From Cannabis sativa (Eukaryota; Streptophyta; Magnoliopsida; Rosales; Cannabaceae), in the NCBI RefSeq assembly GCF_029168945.1, contig NC_083602.1, positions 30,553,323 to 30,617,322 of the forward strand: DNA of 64,000 nucleotides. Direction: 5' to 3'. The position numbers and the translations under genes were made by a program. How positions within the stretch are numbered: position 1 is the stretch's first letter; each line of letters starts with the position of its first letter. The notes beneath the pieces are model-generated. The model saw nothing but the letters and a program-made list of their open reading frames with translations, did no database searches and was not told where the DNA came from. Below are positions 12,318 through 23,395 of this stretch, in pieces.

Positions 12318-13181
12318 GAATCTTGGGTTACTAACTCATCAGATGATTTACCCTGAATCATACAACAGTAATGCAACTAAAATAAAACAGGAAAAAAACT
12401 AAAAATAAAAGCAGTTAAAAACTGAAACTATAAAGTATAATTAAATACCTCATCAGAAGGTCAACGATGAATGACATTAACTTTTTCTTGAATATCCTTA
12501 ATTACAGTCGTTACAGACTTGAAATTAAGGTCAACAAAATACCTCAAAGAAATGAAGTCTTCGGCCAAGGATTCTTGATTCAAAATGACCAGCTCCAACT
12601 TAGATTTCAACAATTCAATGTCCTCTATATAAGACTTCTTAGAAGATGAACCACTCTCAAATGTTTGCTTAGAAGTACCGCGGCCATCAATAGATTCATC
12701 TAGAAATAAACCTTCCAATTATAGCTTCTGCCTCTCCTCATCAGTAGGACAAATATTTTTAATCTTTAACTGAAAATCATAATCAAAACAACAAAACATG
12801 AAACAAAAATAATTAAATAACAAAATATTAATAAAACAGCACAAAACAAAAAAAAATAGTAAAGAAACTGAAAATACCTTGTTCAACGGTAAATCAAAAA
12901 TCTTGCCCTTCAATTCTATAAGAGTTGGATTTTTAGTCACAATGATATTGCTCCAATTCAGAATTCTCCGAATCCTGGATGAAACTCTTTTGCAGAAAGT
13001 GTTTACCATGGCAGGACAACATTCATAAAACCAAACAATAAACAGCCACGGACAACCCAACGCTCTATACCAACCATCATGCTGACCTCTCTTCTCTTCT
13101 TTCTTATTTTTCATTTTAATCCCATGTTGTATTCTACCTTTAAATGAATCAATAGTCAATTCAAAGGACTCCCTACCCCAA

Positions 13182-13186
13182 CAATA
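13182..13186. repeat. Target-site duplication of element B, left (CAATA)
   Basis: This five-base copy lies immediately outside the TGTTGGG end of element B. It is identical to 23391-23395 at the other end. Removing the element and one copy rejoins the DUF1985 reading frame between DRWDEY and WGRESFEL. Confidence 0.95.
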
Positions 13187-15088
13187 TGTTGGGAATTATT
13201 TTACCAGGATCTTAGATCTACTCACAAGTATGTTTATTAACATCCTAAATATGAACTTTCTAAAACGATAAAATAAACACATATAAAGTTAAGAAAACCT
13301 TACATTGATGCAGCGGAATAAATGTCTCCTTCCACTCAGATCTCTAACCCTTGATTCCTTTCTGTAGCAGAGTATAATCAAGATCTGAGCCCGAATCTCC
13401 TTCTTCTTCAAGCTTTGATCCTTCACAGTCTTCCAATCTATGATTGAGTTACTGCTTGCTGTGTGGGCACTTACTCTTTCACTAGGGTCACGAAAAAGAT
13501 GAAGGGAAAAGAGAGAGAGGTATTTCGGCCAAGGTAGAGAGTGAGGGAAGGCTCAGTTTTTCTGAAGAGAGAAATTTCTGTCAGAAAGTTGATCTGAAAA
13601 CTTGTGATTTGACTGAGCCATCACTTTCTATTTATAGGCAACTACTAGGTCTAGGTTTAGAATTATTTGGCATTAAAATAATGAAAATAATAATTTGAAA
13701 AATCATATTAAGTGGCCGGCCTAGGTGTTGTAATGGGCCTCACTTAATTTTGCAATTTTATCAAATTTTATCTCTATTTTCTCAAAGATGCCAATTTTCC
13801 AATTCTAACCTTTTAAATGCCAAAACTAATTATTTAATAACTAAAATAGATTATTAAATAATATTGTCATTTAATTTAATTATTAATTAGACATATAAAG
13901 TCTATTAATAAATAAATAAACCTAGAAAACTCTTATCCTTACAATTTCACCCCTGCTTAGTGAAAATTCATAAAATTAGACATAGTCTAACTTTAGAATT
14001 ATAATTGACCAATCACGAATCAATTAATGAGTCTTACAAGCAGAATGTTCTCAACTAGAATGGGGACCATGGATCTATATGTTGAGCTTCCAATAAGTGA
14101 ACCAAATTTACCAAGTAAATTCCTACTTATTAATTCTTCGTTGAATCCACTCTTAGAACTTAGAATTGCACTCTCAGACTTATATAGAGCATATTGTATG
14201 TTTCACGATACCAATATACTATCTCATTTAACCATTGTTATAATCTTATTGTGATTTAAAGATCCTCTATATAGATGATTTACATCGAGATTGGATTTCT
14301 TTACCGTTCTCACCCCTCAATGTATTTTGCCCCTTAAAACACTTAGCTACCTATAAATGGTGTTTAGTGATCTAATAATTAGTCAGTTAAACAAGAGCTC
14401 ATCCATTTACTTCTATTTGCTAAGCTCGAAGGGAATCATCACTTGACTTCTATACACCAAATAGAAGCTATAGATTCCATATTTATGTTCAGCACTCCCA
14501 CTCAATCATACTATCATGTTCTCGAAATATACGTATCACCCTGACCCGAAAGTAGGCTTAACTAATAAATCTAAGAACATGAATAGCACTCCTGAGTTGA
14601 GCCCAAGCATATCAGGATTTAGATTCTTTTAATCTTAAGATCAACTACTGATATTGACTTGGAAAGATATGTATAACGGTAAGTTTGTAATATCTTAACT
14701 TAGTTGCAATATCGGTCCCGTCCAATGTATACTCCATACATTCGAAACTAGTATACTTTACTAATGTCCTGGAAAGAACATAACACTTACTCCAAGTGTA
14801 AGTACACATCATCGCTGATTATCACATTAGTGTAAATCCAATAACACTGATGAAACAGGGACCAAAACTTTTGATTCATATGATCACAATCACATTCCAC
14901 TGTGTTGACGATACTGTAATTGTGAATAAACATATGATCTGGATTTAACTGATTTTGCGTGTATGAATGTAATAAACATATTAAACCATTAGCATGTAAA
15001 ATTCATGCAAACATCAATCACTTCAAATTTCTTATGTTGATAACTAATCAGATTGTAAAGAGTTTTATTTAGGGCATAAAACCTAACA
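13187..15088 (-). repeat. Element B, 3' LTR (1,902 bp)
   Basis: It runs from TGTTGGGAATTATTTTACC to ACCTAACA on the plus strand; on the sense strand the start reads TGTTAGG rather than the TGTTGGG of other copies. A strong core promoter TATAAATA is read on the minus strand at 13629-13636. The plus strand (antisense to the element) has a 75-codon frame at 14027-14254 that recurs in A, D and the 5' LTR of B. Confidence 0.92.
13629..13636 (-). promoter_or_regulatory. LTR TATA box (TATAAATA), element B 3' LTR
   Basis: CCTATAAATAGAAAG on the minus strand is a near-ideal plant TATA box. The same block occurs in the LTRs of B (5' copy, 21923-21930), C (53176-53183), D (58605-58612) and the solo LTR (51176-51183), and is missing from A. 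Transcription would start about 30 bases further along the minus strand, which puts R-U5 at roughly 400 bp. Confidence 0.65.
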
Positions 15089-16680
15089 AACTCCCACTTG
15101 CACTAATATAAAACAAACTGTGCAAATAGGTCAATCTGATGTCTTGATCTTCAGATCAAGTGTAGTATATTTGAATCCACCCAAACTTCTGGAAACTAGT
15201 TCATAAATACTCTTATGAAACATCCTTTACTATATGCTTTACTCATCAAGGGATACTGAAATCTTTACTGTTTTAAAAGTACATCTGAATTAACAGAGGA
15301 CATATCTCTCATATTTTAAAATATGTAATTGAGATAATACAGTGTAGACTTTTCTTCAGTGATATAACTTTCTGGTATTTTCGAATAGACCAAGTTATAG
15401 TTCTTCTCTGGTAGAGCTTGAATTATTATACAATAATTCCTCCACCCCCAAAGTAAGCACCATCTTATAGAATTTCGAAATTAGATGGTGAGATACAAAG
15501 ACAACTGATACACAGTTCCTTAATATCTGACATATAGATCACTTTCATAAATCCTTCTTGAATATCTTCTAATGTTCCCTATTTGATTACATCTCAGATA
15601 GCTCCCACTCAATAGCAGATGTCTGGTTAAATAATACTTTTAACCTCTGATTGTTTGGAGAGTTACCTAGTTGTGACTTTTGTGTTAGTCTGAAACTTTA
15701 AGTCAAGACTAAGTCATCAACATAGCAGACTAGTATTTGAAGTGAAAAATACATGCCAGAGATAAAGTAATCAAAATTAAGATACCATAAAATTTTATGA
15801 GGATTAAGAATTCTTGGTTCTAGTCATTCGAATGGACTGAACTAGATTTCTTTATCTTATTCTCATAATTCTGATAAGCTATACCTATCCATGTGAATGG
15901 TTAGATTTGCTTTTCAGTAGTGTTCTTAAGTACCTATCACAATTATCAACCTAATGAAGATGGGTATAGAACTTTAAAATTCTCCCACTCAATTAAGGTA
16001 GTGTGAAACTTTAACAAAGAACTTTCAAAGGTATCAAACTTTTACTTACAACAGTAAAATCGAAATGGAACATACAATCAAGATTAAGAATTTATATTGA
16101 CAATAGCTGACTCATTATATTACTTCTATGTTTAAACAAGATATGTGTTTCATAGGGAATTGTGGAATAGACTCCACCCCTAAGAATATACATATAGGGT
16201 ACTATGGATAACCTCCACCCCTAAGTATATAGAGATTATGATCCACCCTTAAAGGTTGTATAGATCATGATTCTCTTAGTGTGATAGAGTTTATGTGGAG
16301 TTGAATACTATCCAGAGTTCATTAGATATAAAAGATCGTTGAACTGCATAGTTTTCTTAACTTTTCTCCACCCCTATCAGATCATAAGATCCTTTTATTA
16401 AACAAATTCTTAATAATTGTATGAGAATTAACAATTATTAATAAACATAGAAATAATTTCTAGTGTTTATATAATATAACTCTATGAAGAGTTGTATATA
16501 TTATAGAATTTGCATCAATAATAAAAACACTTACACATACAAACATACAAATATAATGTGGTAATAATTGATGAAGATAAATTAAATGAAGCTCAATCTC
16601 ATAAATTGCAATAGGTAATTTTGAAAAAAAAACTTTATTAATATTAAAAAAATATTGCAACAATATGAGAGAAACAGGGA
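15089..16680 (-). other. Element B, non-coding internal segment between gag and 3' LTR
   Basis: It begins on the minus-strand side with the polypurine tract AAGTGGGAGTT against the LTR. It is collinear with 1-1547 and with 60055-61570. It has repeated blocks CTCCACCCCTAAG and CTCCCACTC (purine-rich on the sense strand). No open frame is seen. It corresponds in position to where pol would lie in an autonomous copia element. Confidence 0.8.
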
Positions 16681-16908
16681 TAAATATCCCTAACTAAAAT
16701 TTGAAATCCAAATTGTCTTTAAACTAAAACAATTAATTCAAAAATAAATTGAAGAGCTTCATCTTCATCTGGACGATTTCACCCTTGGTCCAGCTTGCTG
16801 ATTCAACTCAATTGAGTTCAAGTAGCTTGGCCTATAAGAAGAAGAAAACAAATAAACAAAGTTAGTCCAGAATCATAAATCCAATTGGATAATAATTCAC
16901 TAAAACTC

Positions 16909-17756
16909 TTAAAGTTTATGAAAGGAAATACCTTGTTTCTTTGCAAGAAGTTTAGGACACTGGGGTTTCCAATGACCTTTTTCATTGCAGTGGAAACACT
17001 TTCCTTTAAGTGTAGTATCACCAGAAGGAGCAGTCTTTTTCATGACTTTTGTTCGCTTCTTGGTGTTCTTCCACTTCTTCTTCGATTTGGGCTTTGAAGC
17101 AGAGGCAACATTTGCTTCAGGTTTTATCGTCCCATTACCATTACCAGGATGAGGTTTACTCCCTTTCTTCTTGGGTCCTCCAATCAAATTTTCATAAGTT
17201 TGAAGGTCATTGACTAATTCATGAAAGTCAATTTCCTTCTTATTCATGACATAATTTGATGTATATGGTAGAAATGCTGGAGTCAGACTATTCAAGATAA
17301 GACTAACTTGAGTAGCACTGTCCATTTCAGCACTATGATCCTGGGCTTCTTGGAAATAACTGGACATGATCACGCACGTTTTGATGAGGTTCCATCCGTG
17401 CGTTAATGTACTTCTTAGTCGCGTCAAAGCGTGACTGAAGTGATGCCTTACCGAATAGCTCATTTAACTTCGTCATAACTTCAAAGAAATTTCTCGCCTT
17501 TAGAAAATCGAGTTTTGAGGGTGTCAACCATGCTAGAAAGCATAAAGTATAGAGCTTTGTCATTTGCCTTCTGCCAACGCTCATACTTTTCTTTCACAGC
17601 TTTGGATGCATTATCCCCAGGCACTTCAGGTGACGGCTCGGTTAAAACAAACAAGGCACTTTCTCCTATGAGAGCAATATTAATGTTCTCATTCCATTTA
17701 TTAAAGTTAGATCCATTCAGCTTATTTTCAGTCAACGGTGATAACATGGGATTCAT
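16909..17756 (-). pseudogene. Element B gag (copia UBN2-type with CCHC knuckle), frameshifted
   Basis: Gag forms the particle that packages element RNA. The frame starts at ATG 17756 (MNPMLSPLTENKLNGSNF) and shows the copia gag signatures GSNFxKW near residue 16 and VMTKLNELFG further on. It ends with a knuckle CFHCNEKGHWKPQC about 20 residues before the stop at 16909. A Lys-rich segment (KSKKKWKNTKK) precedes the knuckle. Frame is lost near 17490 (after TRFSKGEKF) and again near 17360 (after NVRDHV), so at least two shifts separate three open pieces. The protein stops just after the knuckle; no protease follows. Confidence 0.88.
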
Positions 17757-18215
17757 TTTGACAAAACAGGATACTACAAAATAATAGAAATCAATAAATA
17801 GAAATTAATAATGGTTTAATACACAAAATCAATTCAGAAATTATAAGCACATAGCAAGTAGGAATGATATGAGAAAATACTTAAAAATTCAATCCTAAAT
17901 AATTTCCAAGGTTTTCAACAAACTGATATCAGTGTCCCGTTTAGGCGAGAGTCAAAGCTACAATCCATTGAATAGAGTTGTCAGCTCATCTAAAATGTTA
18001 AACACTCTAGCAACCTTTTATTCGATCAAGATCAGAATCCAGCGTTGTCCCGTTTAGGCGAGAGTCAAGGCTATTCTATCTCATGAGCTTCTACCATTGT
18101 TTCGCAATTTGCAAGTCAAATATGGTCGCCACCATTAGGGTGATCTATACCATATAAAACACTTACAAACCACTTATCATGCGAGATTAAACGGTGCAAA
18201 ATTGCTAATGAACGT

Positions 18216-18232
18216 TCCTCCATTAGGGAGGA
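18216..18232 (-). other. Conserved small hairpin upstream of gag, element B
   Basis: TCCTCC, loop ATTAG, GGAGGA: a perfect six-pair stem. The same stem is present at 56933-56949 in C and 63174-63190 in D, about 450-500 bases upstream of gag in all three. It may be an RNA signal; function is inferred only. Confidence 0.55.
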
Positions 18233-19855
18233 TTACTCACTAAAACAAACGCGGTGTAAAACCCACAATGGAGATCGAATATCTTAATAATAATAAAGCT
18301 CATTATTTAAAATGTATTTTCTTTATTATTCTAATAAATAAATCTCATTAAATTCTAAATTAAGAATTAAAATTCAAAAATAAGAATTTAATATAATATT
18401 TATAAAATTATACTTAGATGGTGATTGAAATAAAATTAATTATTTCCATCTTAGTAATAATCTTAAATATAAATATTAAGAAAATTAATTTAAGTTGAAT
18501 TAAATAAATAATTAGCAACTTAAAAATTTCCTTTGAGAATATATTTATTGGGTTCGAAAATTTAAAGTATATAAAAATATACAATTTTCGAAAAAATAAT
18601 AAAAATAGAAAAGAAATACTTCAAGCAAAAATATCACCTATCTAGATATTCTTTTGACTAGTTAATTCAATTTCTAATAATATATATTTTAAATTCATTT
18701 ATTTAAATTAATCAATTAAATGAAAAAATCATTGATTGTAGTTGGTCTAAGAATTAATTAAAATAAATAATTAATTTACAACTCAATCTATTTTTCAAAA
18801 AATTCGAAAATATTGCATAATTAAAATGTAAATTTCGAAATTGATTAATAAAATAAAGAAAAATATATATATTGAAAATTATTTAAATTTAAGTTGAAAA
18901 ATTAAATTTCAACCTAAAAATAATTTTCTATTTAATTAAGTGTCATGAAAAATCAATAAATATTTAAGTATCATGATGAAAATCAACTTAGATATTTAGA
19001 TTTTTCAAGTTAATTAAATGTATTAAATTCAAGAAATAAATAATTAAGTGTAGAGAAGGCTTAATTATTAATTTCTATTTAATACTAGGAAAAATATACT
19101 TAATAAAATTGTACCAAAATTAATTATTTAAATAATTAATTTCACAAAAGTATAATGTTTTCCTATTTAAATATTAGAAATAATAAGTAGTCTAGAAATT
19201 ACTATCTAGAAAATATCTTATTTGACTAAGTATCTTTTCAAAATTTGAAAAATATCTAATTTAAGTTATATAGAAAAAATCTAAAACTTAAATAATTTCA
19301 AATCTAGATTTAATTAAATATCACAAATTAAGTTGTAACCACTTAATTTGAAGATATCTTTTAAAGTTAATATTTGAAAAGATATTAACCAAAAAATATC
19401 TAAGATATTCCATTTCAAGTTAATATTTGAAAAGATATTAACTTAAAAAATATCTTAAGAATCTTTAATAACTAATGCCTAAGATTCCTCAACTTGATTT
19501 AAAATTTAAATCAAATATTCAAATTTAAGTTAGTTAAGAAAAATCAGTTGATACAACTAATTTATAACTTAAATAGGAATATTTAATTAAATAAGCTCCA
19601 GAAAGAATCTTAGTTAGTTAAAATTCTATATTTAATTAAATACAAGAAAAATACAAATAGTTTATCTAGAAATAAAATCTAAACTAAAAGTGTTTTCCTT
19701 AAAATTAACTTTAAAATATTAAAATGAAAATAATTTTTCATATATTTTAAAAGTTAATTATGTTGCTAATTCAATTTTATTAGGTCAAACTAATATAATT
19801 AACCTAGTACAGTTATTCAAATCAGGCAAATGGGCCTTCACAATTGGGGTAGTTC

Positions 19856-19916
19856 ATGTGAGGGGGTGCTGGGTTCAGTATGTCGTACCCACTTCTATGG
19901 CACCCAACTCTCACAC
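19856..19916 (-). other. GC-rich foldable island in leader, element B
   Basis: On the minus (sense) strand GTGTGAG can pair with CTCACAT (7 pairs, one G-U), then GGGTGC with GCACCC (6 pairs), then TGGGT with ACCCA (5 pairs), leaving an apical loop containing the near-palindrome ACGACATACTGA. Element C has the same design at 55511-55573 with paired substitutions in the second stem. It stands as a GC-rich island in otherwise AT-rich DNA. Confidence 0.5.
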
Positions 19917-21463
19917 AAGGCCCAAAAGAGAGGAATTTAACCTTAAAATGAATAACTGTTATTAATTGAATAGGTCCAATAACTAAATGGACCTAAATAA
20001 AATCTATCATGGTGTGACATTTTATTTAGCAACAACCTATATGTATCTATATTAAAACAAAATAAACATATAGGCTCACACAGGTACACTTTGGATGGAT
20101 CCTATCATGTTGCTAGGTCATACACAGATGAAAGAAGATTGTAAAATTTACCTGTTACAAATTATTAACTTGACCAAGGGAGCCATCAGATCATTAGATC
20201 TGGCAAAAAGTAATCATGGCTATTTGCAATCAAGTAATAATAGGTTTTTAAAACTTACACACAAGCTAAAAACACATACTCCTGCAACAAGGTTAGCTGG
20301 ATAGTTGGAAGTAGGATTTATTTAATTTTAAATAAATAATTTCGAAAAATAAATAATTAAAAAAATATTTTAATTAATTTCGAAAAAATAAAAAAAAATA
20401 AAAAATTTAATTAATTTTCGAAAATAAAATAAAAAATAAATTTAAATTTCGAAATTATTTAAAAAATAAATATTTAAAATTAAACCTACTATTTTGAAAA
20501 ATTAGGTTTCAACCAACCTAAATATCATTTCAAAATTTGCTAACTACTTTTAAAAATTAAATGTTATTTTAAAAATAAAAATTAAATAAAAATAGAAAAG
20601 ATAAATAAAATATCTTTTCAGATTTTTAAATTTAATTTAAATAAATAAAATAACAAAATTTAAAAGTTAGCAAAATATCTTATATCTATTTAAAATTACA
20701 TGATTATAAATATCTTATTTTAAATTTAAATAAGGTCAAAATATCTAAAAAGATTTAATTAAAAAATCTTAAAAGATAATATATTTTTAAAATATCTTGA
20801 AAGATAAGATATTTTTAAATATCTTAAAAGATATTATAAATATATTTAAAAGATATTATAAATATCTTAAAAGATAAGATATTTTAAATATCTTAAAAAA
20901 TCTGACCTTAAATTTAAAAAAAATATAATCAAATTTAAAAATAAGATAGATTTTTAAGCAAAAAGATAAATACTAATTCTATTCAAATTCAAATTACACT
21001 AATATCTTGAATTAAATTAAAAAAAATATTAAATTAATTCAAAATGATAATTAGAATTGAATTAGGAATAGTAATAGTATATATACAAAACCATACAAAA
21101 AATTGGAAGTTAATTTCATGAAAAAGTATGAAAAATTGAAGAAATAAGAAAAAATTCGAAACTGTACGGACAGTTCTGCGATCGCAGGAAACTATCAGCA
21201 CAGCCACGATTTTGTCAAATCTTCAAAAAATCATAACTAATTCAAATAAAATCCAAATTGAGTTCTGTAAAAGGCTAACTTGCTTAATTTTTTCCATACT
21301 ATCCAATAAAAATAATTCCAGAAACGAAATCACAATTATTTTTCACGAAAATTTCACAAACATCAATCAATCATCAAATAACACTCAATACAACATGATA
21401 CCATCCAAAGAACATACAAAAAATCGTTTTAAAGTCCAAATTACATGCAAGTAAATCAATTAC

Positions 21464-21480
21464 CATGGCTCTGAGGCCAG
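21464..21480 (-). promoter_or_regulatory. Primer-binding site, element B
   Basis: The sense strand reads TGGCCTCAGAGCCATGG, starting two bases inside the 5' LTR. It resembles the plant initiator-Met tRNA site TGGTATCAGAGCC but has CC where TA is usual. The identical variant is found in C (53618-53634), so it is a family trait and not a private mutation. Confidence 0.75.
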
Positions 21481-21481
21481 T

Positions 21482-23390
21482 TGTTGGGAATTATTTTACC
21501 AGGATCTTAGATCTACTCACAAGTATGTTTATTAACATCCTAAATATGAACTTTCTAAAACGATAAAATAAACACATATAAAGTTAAGAAAACCTTACAT
21601 TGATGCAGCGGAATAAATGTCTCCTTCCACTCAGATCTCTAACCCTTGATACCTTCGTAGCGAGTATAATCAAGATCTGAGCCCGAATCTCCTTCTTCTT
21701 CAAGCTTTGATCCTTCACAGTCTTCCAATCTATGATTGAGTTACTGCTTGCTGTGTGTGGGCACTTACTCTTTCACTAGGGTCATGAAAAAGATGAAGGG
21801 AAAAGAGAGAGAGGTATTTCGGCCAAGGTAGAGAGTGAGGGAAGGCTCAGTTTTTCTGAAGAGAGAAATTTCTGTCAGAAAATTGATCTGAAAACTTATG
21901 ATTTGACTGAGCCATCACTTTCTATTTATAGGCAACTACTAGGTCTAGGTTTAGAATTATTTGGCATTAAAATAATGAAAATAATAATTTGAAAAATCAT
22001 ATTAAGTGGCCGACCTAGGTGTTGTAATGGGCCTCACTTAATTTTGCAATTTTATCAAATTTTATCTCTATTTTCTCAAAGATGCCAATTTTCCAATTCT
22101 AACCTTTTAAATGCCAAAACTAATTATTTAATAACTAAAATAGATTATTAAATAATATTGTCATTTAATTTAATTATTAATTAGACATATAAAGTCTATT
22201 AATAAATAAATAAACCTAGAAAACTCTTTTCCTTACAATTTCACCCCTGCTTAGTGAAAATTCATAAAATTAGACATAGTCTAACTTTAGAATTATAATT
22301 GACCAATCACGAATCAATTAATGAGTCTTACAAGCAGAATGTTCTCAACTAGAATGGGGACCATGGATCTATATGCTGAGCTTCCAATAAGTGAACCAAA
22401 TTTACCAAGTAAATTCTTACTTATTAATTCTTCGTTGAATCCACTCTTAGAACTTAGAATTGCACTCTCAGACTTATATAGAGCATATTGTATGTTTCAC
22501 GATACCAATATACTATCTCATTTAACCATTGTTATAATCTTATTGTGATTTAAAGATCCTCTATATAGATGATTTACATCGAGATGGGATTTCTTTACCG
22601 TTCTCACCCCTCAATGTATTTTGCCCCTTAAAACACTTAGCTACCTGTAAATGGTGTTTAGTGATCTAATAATTAGTCAGTCAAACAAGAGCTCATCCAT
22701 TTACTTCTATTTGCTAAGCTCGAAGGGAATCATCACTTGACTTCTATACACCAGTAGAAGCTATAGATTCCATATTTATGTTCAGCACTCCCACTCAATC
22801 ATACTATCATGTTCTCGAAATATACGTATCACCCTGACCCGAAAGTAGGCTTAACTAATAAATCTAAGAACATGAATAGCACTCCTGAGTTGAGCCCAAG
22901 CATATCAGGATTTAGATTCTTTTAATCTTAAGATCAACTACTGATATTGACTTGGAAAGATATGTATAACGGTAAGTTTGTAATATCTTAACTTAGTTGC
23001 AATATCGGTCCAGTCCAATGTATACTCCATACATTCGAAACTAGTATACTTTACTAATGTCCTGGAAAGAACATAACACTTACTCCAAGTGTAAGTACAC
23101 ATCATCGCTGATTATCACATTAGTGTAAATCCAATAACACTGATGAAACAGGGACCAAAACTTTTGATTCATATGATCACAATCACATTCCACTGTGTTG
23201 ACGATACTGTAATTGTGAATAAACATATGATCTGGATTTAACTGATTTTGTGTGTATGAATGTAATAAACATATTAAACATATTAAACCATTAGCATGTA
23301 AAATTCATGCAAACATCAATCACTTCAAATTTCTTATGTTGATAACTAATCAGATTGTAAAGAGTTTTATTTAGGGCATAAAACCTAACA
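21482..23390 (-). repeat. Element B, 5' LTR (1,909 bp)
   Basis: This is almost identical to 13187-15088. It has the TATA box at 21923-21930 on the minus strand and the 75-codon antisense frame at 22321-22548. A small AACATATT duplication near 23270 is private to this copy. Confidence 0.93.
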
Positions 23391-23395
23391 CAATA
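23391..23395. repeat. Target-site duplication of element B, right (CAATA)
   Basis: This is identical to 13182-13186 and abuts the ACCTAACA end of the element. Confidence 0.95.

Larger units (their letters stand above)
17757..21463 (-). other. Element B, long AT-rich leader
   Basis: The 3.7 kb between the primer-binding site and gag is extremely AT-rich and has no long frame; most of it is made of short related words such as AATTTAAGTTAA and AAGATATTTT. Two parts stand out. The first is a conserved block at 17930-18260 just upstream of gag, with two copies of CCCGTTTAGGCGAGAGTC (17936-17953, 18049-18066) and a small hairpin (18216-18232). The second is a GC-rich island at 19837-19930 that can fold into a stem-loop. 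Both recur in element C, and the gag-proximal block also in D. Confidence 0.75.
13187..23390 (-). mobile_element. Element B, complete 10.2-kb gag-only (TR-GAG-like) copia element
   Basis: This is the complete reference copy of the family. It comprises the 3' LTR 13187-15088, polypurine tract, about 1.6 kb of non-coding internal DNA, a broken gag (16909-17756), a 3.7-kb AT-rich leader, the primer-binding site and the 5' LTR 21482-23390. Five-base target duplications CAATA flank it. The two LTRs differ at roughly twenty sites by eye over about 1.9 kb, so insertion is recent. No protease, integrase, reverse transcriptase or RNase H frame exists between gag and the 3' LTR; only a possible short reverse-transcriptase remnant is seen (15713-15724). 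I infer a non-autonomous element that needs a partner's enzymes. It interrupts exon 2 of the Ulp1-like pseudogene. Confidence 0.93.

Noticed and set aside
14027..14254. The repeated 75-codon LTR frame as a host gene
   Set aside because: It is antisense inside LTRs, present only in the young copies, and has no recognisable domain. Treated as a finding, not a CDS.
20095..20304. 69-codon plus-strand frame in the leader of element B
   Set aside because: It is not kept in element C and lies antisense in non-coding leader.
18260..21160. AT-rich word repeats as a satellite array
   Set aside because: Words such as AAGATATTTT recur without a fixed period, and the stretch is collinear between B, C and D, so it is the element leader and not a satellite.
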